A DNA stretch of 64,000 nucleotides from Bdellovibrionales bacterium Ga0074137. GTDB taxonomy: Bacteria; Bdellovibrionota; Bdellovibrionia; Bdellovibrionales; JAMPXM01. Made by a program: the position numbers and the translations under genes. Of the stretch, positions 47,488 to 55,473 are shown one piece after another (positions within the stretch are counted from its first letter, which is position 1; each line of letters begins with the position of its first letter). Location: contig LNDT01000033.1 of NCBI GenBank assembly GCA_001464715.1, positions 24,173-88,172 on the forward strand, in the 5' to 3' direction. Under the pieces are notes generated by a model. The model had not been told where the DNA came from. It saw only the letters and a program-made list of their open reading frames with translations, and did not search any database.

Positions 47488-47685
47488 CTTTTTGGAGCCT
47501 GACCTGCGCACTGTTGGGCTCGCGACGCCGTCCCAAGTTCCGCGACGCAGGCCTCCTGCCTTCGCCGCCTCGGCTCGGGCCATCCAGGCCCTCGGCTCGC
47601 GAAGTACGCGAGCTTTCCGAGTCGGAGATCGCGGAACTTGGGACGGCGCCGCGATCCCTTTGTGGCAGGTGCAGGGTCCAAAAAG
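47488..47685 (+). repeat. Long nested palindrome, copy B
   Basis: Core arms 47521-47545 and 47629-47653 pair over 25 bp with one mismatch. Outside them the arms stay partly complementary out to CTTTTTGGA (47488-47496) and TCCAAAAAG (47677-47685). The core has the shared hairpins GGGCC-ATCCA-GGCCC (47578-47591 region) and CTCGCG-AAGTA-CGCGAG. It lies between two minus-strand genes, so it is not in the orientation of a preceding gene. Confidence 0.85.
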
Positions 47686-47704
47686 CCTGGTTGAGCTAGA
47701 CAAA

Positions 47705-47725
47705 GCTGACGGATCCGCCGTCAGC
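47705..47725. terminator. Small hairpin between copy B and the next gene
   Basis: GCTGACGG-ATCCG-CCGTCAGC, 8-bp stem, downstream of the minus-strand gene ending at 47765. No T-run. Confidence 0.35.
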
Positions 47726-47764
47726 GAAATTGCCTGGGTCGCGGAGAATAAGAGAACGCCGCGC

Positions 47765-48217
47765 CTAGTGCTTGAGATCTGAATTCGAAAGAATCGTATT
47801 CTCAACAAGATGGAAGTAAGCGCGGATCATCAGATCTTTTTCCATCGCTCCCAGCGAATTTAAATAGCGCTCTTTCGCCAATAGCGTCGGCTTCTCTAAA
47901 AAGCAGGTGAGCAGTCTTTGTACTCGCTCCATGTTTTTCAACGTGAAGAATTCGCGCTCGTCGGTCGGGATCATCATTACGCGAGCGACATCTCTTTTGC
48001 TGAACAAGAAATGAACTCCCAGCGTGCTCTGATGCACCAGATATTCGATTTGAACTGTTCGCATCAGTTCTGAATTCGAGTCGATTTTTGAGGCGCTGTT
48101 ATGAAGATCGATAGAGTCGACGTCATCTTCGCCATTGTCTGGTCCGCCGCCTTCATTGTCGATCGGCGCTGGTCCAAGTCGGGACCCGCGAGAGCCTCCG
48201 CCACGTCTACTTCTCAT
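47765..48217 (-). CDS. Hypothetical cytoplasmic protein, 150 residues
   Basis: A soluble protein with a Gly/Arg-rich first ~25 residues and an acidic linker, then a conserved-looking core (RTVQIEYLVHQSTLGVHFLF, ALMEKDLMIRAYFHLVE-type helices). Start ATG at 48217 has an excellent SD (AAGGAGG). Unknown family; I consider it a lineage-specific gene. Confidence 0.65.
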   Translation of the reverse strand: MRSRRGGGSRGSRLGPAPIDNEGGGPDNGEDDVDSIDLHNSASKIDSNSELMRTVQIEYLVHQSTLGVHFLFSKRDVARVMMIPTDEREFFTLKNMERVQRLLTCFLEKPTLLAKERYLNSLGAMEKDLMIRAYFHLVENTILSNSDLKH

Positions 48218-48652
48218 AAGCCTCCTTGCTTAGTTCGACCTTTCCTTAGGTCGCGCCACAGTCTCAAACTGTAACACCTTCATTGTGAGGACTCTTGGTC
48301 GAGACACGCAAAGAAATTCTAAAAAAGATATTGTTAGGAGCTTATACGTGACCGTGGGTGCCTCTAATTTGACACAAGCTTCGAGGAGACCGACAATAAT
48401 AAGGTGGTGCCAGCAGTGGCCGTCCACAGTGCAAGGACCCGAAACGAAAAGGAGGCTCGAGACCTTTTTCCACCCACACGATGGGAGTCTCATTTTGAGC
48501 CAATGGCTCAAAAGCGCAATTTGAGCCGAAGGCTCAAGACCGCAACCTGAGATTCAAGATCGATTGAAGGGGAGGCGTTTAAAAACACCCGCGACCTTGG
48601 TCTGGTCCGCGCTGCCCAGAAACCCAGTACTCAGAAGATTTTGGAGGGACGT
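48218..48652. other. Intergenic region with hairpin pair
   Basis: About 435 bp without a convincing gene between two divergent genes. It contains the pair of short hairpins at 48493-48537 and an SD (GGAGGG) for the next gene. A small hairpin CGACCT-AAGGAA-AGGTCG lies at 48237-48254. Confidence 0.5.
48493..48537. repeat. Tandem pair of TGAGCC hairpins
   Basis: TTTTGAGCC-AAT-GGCTCAAAA (48493-48513) and TTGAGCC-GAA-GGCTCAA (48521-48537) are near copies; a degenerate third partner (CCTGAGATTCAAG) follows. They lie upstream of the tandem-domain gene. Confidence 0.65.
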
Positions 48653-49657
48653 ATGTCTCACTCATCGAGTTCGAAGGTCGGCGTTAAAGCGGGTAGCACC
48701 AAGTCGGGTGTTAAGTCAGATATCAAGTCGAATGCAGCACGAAAAGCTAAAGGGCCTATCTTGAAAAATCCAATTGTGATCGATGAGTCCAAAGGACTCG
48801 TGTTTCAAACCGAGCGCGAGATGTACGGCTATTTTCAGCCGCAGATCCAGATGCTTGAATCCGAAGTGAAAGAGCACCGCGCGGCTTCGGATATTAAACT
48901 TTCTGAATTTTCAAAATTTGAACCCCTGCTTCAGCAAGTGATCGATGATCCGGATGAAGTTTGGGAAGACGTCGTTTCTGTCCACGGAATGAAAGTGACG
49001 AGTTATGTCGGTCACTACATTGCCGTTCAGCCAGATGACGAAGGCGTTGAAGCAGTCATCGATGTTGAAGCCTCCGAGAGCGATGCGCCATCGGGTGGTG
49101 GCTTGGGCACAGGCGACGACGACGGCGTTTACTACGTGGCCCTTACTTACGCCGTCGAAGGAAGTCCGAAGTTTGTGTATATGCACTTTCCATCTAGAGA
49201 TATTAAACTTGTCGATCGTTTTCGACGCGGTGAAATCGTCTATGACCGCATTGCCAAAGAGGTCGAACAAGGAGCTGTCGAAGGCGACGCTCTGACGGAA
49301 GGTGATCCCTTGGCGGTGGGCCTTTACAAAGCGATGTTGTCGCTTCGTTCGGGCACCGATATTCAAGAAGATAAGTTTCACGACCACGAAGAGCTGCGCG
49401 AAGCGACGATCGAAGAGCCAGAAGAAATCTGGCGCTCGACGGATCTTAGCGGAAGCACGCTTGTCACATTCATTCGTCAGTTTGATGAAGGTGAGTCGGA
49501 CGGCGTTTGGTATCTTGCGATCACGGTCGAAGATGCAACGAGTTCAAGTCATGCTCTGCTATTTTCGTTTCCGACGACGGATGAGAATCTTGTTGATCGG
49601 TATCGTCATGGGGAGAATTTGCAAGCCGAAGAAGTTACGCAGGAAGCGAGTCACTAG
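48653..49657 (+). CDS. Protein with two related internal domains
   Basis: A 334-residue soluble protein starting at the ATG at 48653 (GGAGGG SD; four residues earlier another ATG is less likely). A basic Ser/Lys-rich N-terminus precedes two domains that resemble each other: about 95-185 (DDPDEVWEDV..VYYVALTYA..VDRFRRGEIV) and about 235-320 (EEPEEIWRST..VWYLAITVE..VDRYRHGENL). The pattern of P-E-[IV]-W, short strand and DRFRxGE end recalls PBECR-type nuclease-fold domains, but catalytic residues are not clear. Not identified with certainty. Confidence 0.6.
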   Translation: MSHSSSSKVGVKAGSTKSGVKSDIKSNAARKAKGPILKNPIVIDESKGLVFQTEREMYGYFQPQIQMLESEVKEHRAASDIKLSEFSKFEPLLQQVIDDPDEVWEDVVSVHGMKVTSYVGHYIAVQPDDEGVEAVIDVEASESDAPSGGGLGTGDDDGVYYVALTYAVEGSPKFVYMHFPSRDIKLVDRFRRGEIVYDRIAKEVEQGAVEGDALTEGDPLAVGLYKAMLSLRSGTDIQEDKFHDHEELREATIEEPEEIWRSTDLSGSTLVTFIRQFDEGESDGVWYLAITVEDATSSSHALLFSFPTTDENLVDRYRHGENLQAEEVTQEASH

Positions 49658-49665
49658 GAGGGCGC

Positions 49666-49794
49666 CGGCGCTGTCGCAAAAGTTCTGCGACGCGCGCCTC
49701 CTGCGCTCCCGAATCGGCTCGGCCTTCCAGGCCTCGGCCCGCCCTCTGGCGGGCTTCCCGATTCGGAGGTCGCCGAACTTCTGCGACAGCGCCG
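49666..49794 (+). repeat. Long nested palindrome, copy C
   Basis: Arms 49666-49689 and 49771-49794 pair over 24 bp with two mismatches; the arm sequence (CGGCGCTGTCGCAAAAG) differs from copies A, B and D. The core has the inner stem CCGAATCGG/CCGATTCGG and hairpins GGCC-TTCCA-GGCC and CCCGCC-CTCT-GGCGGG. It begins 8 bp after the stop of the plus-strand gene. Confidence 0.85.
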
Positions 49795-49853
49795 TCGACC
49801 CCTGTCGACTCGCTTCTGCTCTGTCGGGTGAATGCCTGGGATTGAAATTAAAA

Positions 49854-49888
49854 ACGGACCCCGATTTTTTCGGTGGTCCGTTTTTTTT
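49854..49888. terminator. Strong terminator between convergent genes
   Basis: ACGGACC / GGTCCGT stem with inner CCGA/TCGG pairs around a T6 loop, followed by T8 at 49881-49888. On the minus strand the A-run before it gives a T-run too, so it can serve both genes. Confidence 0.85.
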
Positions 49889-49924
49889 CGCGGTTTCTCT
49901 TTTTTCGGAAGTACTTTCTTTTTT

Positions 49925-50734
49925 TTAGAAGCAGAAGCTTTGGGTTCTGTTGCCCCACTCGGTTTCGCTTAAGCTTTGGGCGCGTTGTGAGTAGAACGGG
50001 TGGAGTGTGTTGAGTGTTTGTGAGTGGCTTAGGGCGTAGCGGTTGGGGTTGGCTTGGAAGACCGGAAGAAGCAGGTCGGCTTGTCCAACCACAGTCGCAG
50101 GCGTTGTGCTGCTGTCATAGACTACGAACTTCAATGCTTGCCAGTTGTAATCGACACCGCTGATGACCATTGTCGTCTTCGACATGAGATCAAGAGTTCC
50201 GGAGCCCGAAATGTTCGCTGAAGTGCGAACACCTGCGGCCGATGCAGAGCTCAGTGAGCTCGCGACGGGCGAGATCGGATCGACCGACCCTGCACCGCGC
50301 TCGAACCGAAATTGTACGGGCGCTGAGTCGATTTCCGAAACACCGCTCGCGTTCACTTTCCATCGGAAAGCTTGAACAAAGAGTTTTGTATTGGTGTCGA
50401 AATTCTCTGGCAATGTCGTTAGGCGAACGCGGACCTTATCTTCTTGAAGAACGCCATTGTAGTAGTACGTCGTAATGCGGCCGCCAAGGCGAACAGCTGA
50501 AGAATCAAACAACGAGCACTGGGCTTCGGCTTCGCCGGAAGATCCTAAGAGTGACGTCGAAGGTGTTGGACCACTTCCGCTGAACAGCGAGGTCGAAGAT
50601 CTTGGAGTGACGTTGGATCCGCAAGCGCTCAGCAGAGCGAGCAGAAGACCGACGGCAGCAATTCTCACCGGTTTTTTCTCGATAATAGAGTCTACGCCGA
50701 AATTCATCGCTGGATTGCTTGTGAGTGTCTTCAT
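49925..50734 (-). CDS. Lipoprotein, 269 residues
   Basis: Predicted lipoprotein with lipobox LLSAC and a Ser/Pro/Thr-rich linker. The body has beta-strand-like repeats (TYYYNGVLQEDKVRVRLTTL; KTTMVISGVDYNWQALKFVVYDS) and a C-terminus ending in SFCF. A GGGGGAACG stretch gives the SD. Unknown family, likely surface-exposed in outer membrane. Confidence 0.7.
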   Translation of the reverse strand: MKTLTSNPAMNFGVDSIIEKKPVRIAAVGLLLALLSACGSNVTPRSSTSLFSGSGPTPSTSLLGSSGEAEAQCSLFDSSAVRLGGRITTYYYNGVLQEDKVRVRLTTLPENFDTNTKLFVQAFRWKVNASGVSEIDSAPVQFRFERGAGSVDPISPVASSLSSASAAGVRTSANISGSGTLDLMSKTTMVISGVDYNWQALKFVVYDSSTTPATVVGQADLLLPVFQANPNRYALSHSQTLNTLHPFYSQRAQSLSETEWGNRTQSFCF

Positions 50735-51056
50735 TTTCGTTCCCCCTGTTGGGCTCTTTCGAACCGTCCGCTTTCATAAGGAGCAACGAACGGGCCAGTG
50801 GGCGCTTTTATTTCTTCTCGAATCTAGCGTCATTTCAGGGGTTTAAACTTGATTTGTCGTTTCAATTTGAGACGCTTGGAAGCGCTTCTCATGCTGGGGG
50901 GCCAACGGGCGAAAAGCGCAATTGCGGCACACCTTGGGTGGCTTCAATTCGTTTTTAATGCTCACAGAGAATGTTGCGAGGGGATTCATGGTTTTCGCGA
51001 AAATGTGGCTCGAGGTAACGTCTCGTGTCTCCAAGGGAATTTCAGGATCTGTCGCG
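50735..51056. other. Divergent intergenic region
   Basis: About 320 bp between two divergent lipoprotein genes. An upstream extension of the plus-strand frame exists (from 50922) but does not look like a signal peptide. No other element recognised. Confidence 0.4.
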
Positions 51057-52016
51057 ATGTTGGACAGGTGTTCATATTTGAAACGAAACGGTCCTAGAGA
51101 CGCCCGGCAACTTTTGACGCTAACATCGGGTTTTGCTCTAAGCCTCATGCTTCTCTCGGCCTGTGCGTCGACGCCGCGGCAGACTGGCTCTCTTCCGCCA
51201 GGAATTAAAAGCGAAATGCCCTCGGTTTCGATGAAAGAACCCGTTCGCCTTCGTTTGAAGGCCGAAGCTAAGGGAACCGAGACAGTCGAATACTTTCACG
51301 TCTCCGCCTCTCGAGCTTTTGAAGCGCAGGAGCTTCGCCATGAGAAAACCGAAACCTTAAAATTTACAGCTCTCGCCGAGACGACGAAAGTTGAACCGTC
51401 GGCGGAAGGTGGCGATCAGCGTTTCACTCAAGCCATCACCATTTTGAAAAAAGATGGAACCTTGGGACTTCACGATTTTGCGATGCCTGAATTGGGTGAG
51501 CGTCTTGAGCTCGTGACGGATTCATTGGGAAAAATTTTGAAGGCGGGCGAGTGGCCAACGAACTCGATCTTCTACGTTTCACCTGTGTCGCTTCCGGAAG
51601 GACCTGTCGAAGTCGGAGACACGTGGGCGATGCAAGCCACCTGGCTTTCACTTCAAGACATGGTGCCTTACGAGCTCGATATGATTTCGATTTTAAAAGG
51701 GTTCGTGAAGTGCGGCGACGATACCTGCGCCGATATCGAAGTGAACGGCAATGTGGCGATGCAGGGAGCTCTTCAGCAAGCGCTTGTTTTTAGAAGTGAG
51801 TGGAGAGGACGATTGTTGTTTGCGCTGAACGCCGGAACTGTGGCGTGGTCTCGCGTGAACAGTGAAGAACTTTTTGCTTACGACAAAGTTTACCGCACGG
51901 TGGGATCTTGTCTTGAAGCAGCTCTTCGCGAGCCCGGTCGCACGTCTGTCGTTCCCGCCGGCGTCGCCCCCACCTGCGAGGGCTTTCAGGCCCCGACGGC
52001 ACGTCGGGCACCGTAA
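51057..52016 (+). CDS. Lipoprotein, 319 residues
   Basis: Predicted lipoprotein (lipobox LLSAC) starting at the ATG at 51057. The mature part resembles a DUF6263-like or general periplasmic beta protein: repeated strands with VEVGDTWAM and LPEGP. Two Cys pairs (CGDDTC and C...C near the end). The last residues come from the first copy of a 25-bp tandem repeat, so the C-terminus may have been extended by repeat growth. Function unknown. Confidence 0.65.
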   Translation: MLDRCSYLKRNGPRDARQLLTLTSGFALSLMLLSACASTPRQTGSLPPGIKSEMPSVSMKEPVRLRLKAEAKGTETVEYFHVSASRAFEAQELRHEKTETLKFTALAETTKVEPSAEGGDQRFTQAITILKKDGTLGLHDFAMPELGERLELVTDSLGKILKAGEWPTNSIFYVSPVSLPEGPVEVGDTWAMQATWLSLQDMVPYELDMISILKGFVKCGDDTCADIEVNGNVAMQGALQQALVFRSEWRGRLLFALNAGTVAWSRVNSEELFAYDKVYRTVGSCLEAALREPGRTSVVPAGVAPTCEGFQAPTARRAP

Positions 52017-52068
52017 GTCGACGGCACGTCGGACACCGTAAATCGACGGCACGTCGGGAGCCGTAAGT
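51994..52068 (+). repeat. Three tandem copies of a 25-bp hairpin repeat
   Basis: Copies at 51994, 52019 and 52044, each CGACGGCACGTCGG-n2-ACCGTAA-n-T with one or two differences. CGACG-GCA-CGTCG makes a hairpin in each. The preceding gene ends within copy 1, and the convergent gene ends 4 bp after copy 3. Confidence 0.9.
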
Positions 52069-52072
52069 CCGA

Positions 52073-52822
52073 CTAGCGTCCGCCGAGTTCTTTTAAGCAG
52101 CTGATCCAAGAAAGACGGTAGCGGTGAACAACGCGGCCGTCGGCCGAGTCCACCGTCATCATTCCGCCGCGGTGACCGCCGCCGCCTTTAAGTTCCATCG
52201 AGGCGCGAAGTTTTAGCTCGACACCTTTTTTTGCAGGAAGACACGACAAGAGATCGGGTCCATTGAGTGGTTTTACCGTGCTCAAAATGTAGTTTTCTGA
52301 AACTGGTCCCGTCCAGCGTTGATAACCGAAGGATTTATTGAAGCCCAAGTGTGACGGACCATTTTGAAAATCGACTTTCTGTTCAGCGCGCACACCGTGG
52401 TCAAGATGCACAAAGCCTCGAAAATCCACGGACTCGATTTTGTAAGACCAGAGCCGCGGCTTTCTCATCGCGATTCGAACTTCACACTGACTTTTCGACG
52501 TTGAAAGATCCGCGCCCACGCGCGTTTGAAACGCATCGAAGAGAACAGTCAGTTCCGAAGCATCCGGCGACAAAATCGTTGTGACCGTTCCCTGAGGGCA
52601 ACCCGTCCCACCGTAAGAAATATTCTCGATTCCAATTTCGCGCGGATCAAACTTTGTTCCTTTAATCAGATCGTCAAAGAAACCAGCCTGCGCCGCCGTA
52701 GGACTAATCAGCGCAGCCACTGCCGCCATTGCACCGACCCAGCTCATCACTCGAACCTTGAGCGAAGGTGTCGAAATCTTTGTAACAGAAACAGGATTTA
52801 AAAACTTGGTTTGCGGCTTCAC
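52073..52822 (-). CDS. Secreted DUF4360 protein
   Basis: A 249-residue exported protein with a signal peptide ending AAQAGFF and a DUF4360 domain (GGTGCPQGTV, LTVLFDAFQ, CEVRIAMRKP, FRGFVHLDHG). DUF4360 members are secreted and of unknown role. Ser/Gly-rich C-terminal third with GGGGHRGG. The start has a GGGGG-type upstream sequence. Confidence 0.8.
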   Translation of the reverse strand: MKPQTKFLNPVSVTKISTPSLKVRVMSWVGAMAAVAALISPTAAQAGFFDDLIKGTKFDPREIGIENISYGGTGCPQGTVTTILSPDASELTVLFDAFQTRVGADLSTSKSQCEVRIAMRKPRLWSYKIESVDFRGFVHLDHGVRAEQKVDFQNGPSHLGFNKSFGYQRWTGPVSENYILSTVKPLNGPDLLSCLPAKKGVELKLRASMELKGGGGHRGGMMTVDSADGRVVHRYRLSWISCLKELGGR

Positions 52823-52956
52823 TGGTGTCCCCCTGCGCCCACCCGGAGATGGGTTTCAGCGCGTACCGACAAGCAAAGCGAGGCGCATGCCAACCCGGAC
52901 TGACACCACCACCAATCTAAAAAATTAAAATCTGGCCACCCAAATCTCTGGAGATC

Positions 52957-53086
52957 GCGCCGCCTTCCTTTTTTCCGCGACCTCCGAATCGGGAAGGTCG
53001 CGTCAGCGCGATCCGAGGGCCTGGATGGCCCGAGCCGAGCCGGCGAAGGCACGACGCCTGCGTCGCGGAAAAAGGGAAGGCGGCGC
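52957..53086 (-). repeat. Long nested palindrome, copy D
   Basis: Arms 52957-52981 and 53062-53086 pair over 25 bp with one mismatch that would be a G-U pair in RNA. Read on the minus strand the core matches copies A and B (GGGCC-ATCCA-GGCCC, then TCGCG-CTGA-CGCGA, then TTCCCGATTCGGAGG). It begins 27 bp after the mutS2 stop, in the direction of that gene. Confidence 0.85.
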
Positions 53087-53112
53087 GAGCTCGAGTACCC
53101 AGAGCCAGATTT

Positions 53113-55473
53113 TTAGTCTTTGAGTTCGGCCCAGGTGACTCCGTCGCCGCCGGTTTCGGGTCCGGCCGCTCGCCACTTTTTCACGTAAAGAGATCGCGAG
53201 AGGTGAGACCTTACCGCTCGTTTCAAAACTTCTGTTCCGTGCCCGTGCACGACTTTGATTCGGTTTTCGCCGTTGATAGAGGCGGCGTCGAGTTGTGAGT
53301 CGAGAAGTTGGAGAGCGTCGTCGGTGCTTTTGCCGCGCACGTCAATCGTTCGTTCAATGTCTTGAAGCGTGACTTGTACGCCTGAGGCACGGCGAAGCGC
53401 ATTTTGCGTGGGGTTGGCCATCGACTGTGGTGGGCGCAGCTGGCTCCAATGAACATAGAGCCGCATGGAATTGGCGAGAACTAAAACTTCGCCTTTTTGA
53501 TTTCCTTTGCCCTGCACAAGACCTTCTCCGCCAATCGATGGGACGAAAATTTTAGAGCCCGGTGGATAGATTTTTTCGAAGTCTTCCAGGCTCTCTATTT
53601 TTTTCCTTGGTGCTAGGCCGCCTGCGGGTGGGGCTTTGACGATTTCGGGAAGGCTTTGTTTTACCTCCTGAAGTTTTTCGTGCTTCTTAAAAATGTTTTC
53701 GACATTCGTAAAATCAAGCATCTGATCGATCTTGCGCTCTGTCTTTTTAATCGTGCGCTCAAGCCACTGATCTTTTTCTTTTCTAAAGAGCTGAACAAGC
53801 TCCATGTACTTTCGTTTGGATTCCTTGGCCTCGCTCATTTCTTTAATGAGGTCGCGCCGGAGGCTTAAGAGCTCTTCTTTCATCGACTCAAGATCGCTCA
53901 TGCTTTGCTGACGAGCTTTCATCTCGGGACTTAAATAGTTCAGCGCGCGGTCAATGATGGATCCCAATACGCCCACACGTCGCGCCGTCTGAAGCGCTAA
54001 ACTTTGTCCGGGAATTCCCATCAAAAACTGATACGTCGGCGTACCAGACTTTTGATTGTACTCTAAACTTCCATTGATAATTCCGCTGTCGTCCAGCCAG
54101 CCGGTTTTAAGTGGACCCAAGTGCGACGTCACAACGCCGAAGACACCGTTCTCGGCGTAGCTCTCGAGGAAACTTCTGGCCAGGGCCGAGCCCTCTTCAG
54201 GATCAGTCGATCCGCAGATTTCATCGATGAGAAGTAAGTGATCGGGGCCTTTGAAAGCGACGGCTTGGTTCAAAGCGGTGACGTGGGCGGCAAATGTTGA
54301 AAGGGCGGCGTCGACACTTTGTTCGTCGCCCACCGCAATGTGGAGGCCTGAGAAAAATGGAAGCGTCGAGCCTTCGTCGGCGCAGATCGGAAGGCCACAG
54401 CGAGACATTTGTGCGGCAAGGCCCACACTTTTTAAGAGAACCGTTTTTCCCCCAGCATTGGGACCCGATAGAAGAAGAATTCGATTGCGACCGCCAAGCT
54501 TCACGGAATTTGGTATTACTTTTTTTTCGCCAGGATTTTTCAAAATCAAAACTGGGTGGCGCACGTCGCGAAGGTCCATAATGTCTGTTGAAAAGTGAAC
54601 CGACCGCGCTTCAAGAATTTCCGCTAACTTCGCCTTGGCGAAGACGAGATCACCATCAAGCAGAGCCTCAAAAGAATTTGAGAATCCAAGCACCTGGGAT
54701 TTCAAATAGCGCGAGCACGCCGTTAAGAGGCGTTCGATTTCATCTTCGATCTCGACTTCGATCTGGCGAAGCCGATTGTTGAGAGGTACGACATCGTCAG
54801 GTTCCATGAAGACGGTCTGCTTGGATTGGCTCGAACCATGGATAATTCCGCCAAAGGCGTGCTGCATTCCGGATTTTACAGGAATCACCCAGCGACCTTC
54901 GCGTGTGGTGACGAACTTCTCTTGAATCACCGGCTCCATTTCAAAAGCTTTAACCAGGCGGTCCAATGTGCCGTGAAGCATCTTCGTCTGCTGCGTTCGC
55001 TCGCGGTAGAGATGACTAAGACCAGGGCTCGCATCGGGGCGAATTTCTCCGGTCGGTGTCATCAGCTGATCAATTTGAGAGAGCGGAGGTTCTGCGTTCA
55101 TCAATCGAAGGTTGAGAGTTTGAATCCACTCCGATCGAGGCTCCTCCAGAAAAGGTCGTAAGACTTCTTTCAGCGCGATGACTTCAATACAGAATCTTCG
55201 AACGTCGCGAAGTTCGACGGTTTGTAAGACAGCGTCTCGTTTGAGCCTCGAGTGCCAAGTCGAAAACAAATCAAGACTCTCGGCAAACGGGCGCTCGCCC
55301 ATGGAAAGAACTCTGCGGCCTTCTTCGATCTGCGAAAACGAAACAACGGCTTCATCGGCGCTGGCCAAGGGCTGAAGATTTCTTAAACGCGTCCTTGCAG
55401 ATTCGCTGGTCGCCAAAGTTTCTAAGCGAGCGATGATCTCTTGCCAGTCAATAGCGGTCCCGGCGTTTTTCAT
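53113..55473 (-). CDS. mutS2: Endonuclease/recombination suppressor MutS2
   Basis: A 786-residue MutS2, normal length. MutS-type ATPase with Walker A GPNAGGKT (about 335-342), CGSTDPEEG Walker B context and ABC-type contacts; a long coiled linker; a C-terminal Smr domain with DVRGKSTDDA and HGHGTEVLK. MutS2 acts on recombination intermediates or collided ribosomes. It starts at the ATG at 55473, which overlaps the lnt stop by 4 bp. Confidence 0.93.
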   Translation of the reverse strand: MKNAGTAIDWQEIIARLETLATSESARTRLRNLQPLASADEAVVSFSQIEEGRRVLSMGERPFAESLDLFSTWHSRLKRDAVLQTVELRDVRRFCIEVIALKEVLRPFLEEPRSEWIQTLNLRLMNAEPPLSQIDQLMTPTGEIRPDASPGLSHLYRERTQQTKMLHGTLDRLVKAFEMEPVIQEKFVTTREGRWVIPVKSGMQHAFGGIIHGSSQSKQTVFMEPDDVVPLNNRLRQIEVEIEDEIERLLTACSRYLKSQVLGFSNSFEALLDGDLVFAKAKLAEILEARSVHFSTDIMDLRDVRHPVLILKNPGEKKVIPNSVKLGGRNRILLLSGPNAGGKTVLLKSVGLAAQMSRCGLPICADEGSTLPFFSGLHIAVGDEQSVDAALSTFAAHVTALNQAVAFKGPDHLLLIDEICGSTDPEEGSALARSFLESYAENGVFGVVTSHLGPLKTGWLDDSGIINGSLEYNQKSGTPTYQFLMGIPGQSLALQTARRVGVLGSIIDRALNYLSPEMKARQQSMSDLESMKEELLSLRRDLIKEMSEAKESKRKYMELVQLFRKEKDQWLERTIKKTERKIDQMLDFTNVENIFKKHEKLQEVKQSLPEIVKAPPAGGLAPRKKIESLEDFEKIYPPGSKIFVPSIGGEGLVQGKGNQKGEVLVLANSMRLYVHWSQLRPPQSMANPTQNALRRASGVQVTLQDIERTIDVRGKSTDDALQLLDSQLDAASINGENRIKVVHGHGTEVLKRAVRSHLSRSLYVKKWRAAGPETGGDGVTWAELKD

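Noticed and set aside
49302..49928. Plus-strand frame running through palindrome C
   Set aside because: It is a shifted frame of the tandem-domain gene that continues by chance through the GC-rich palindrome.
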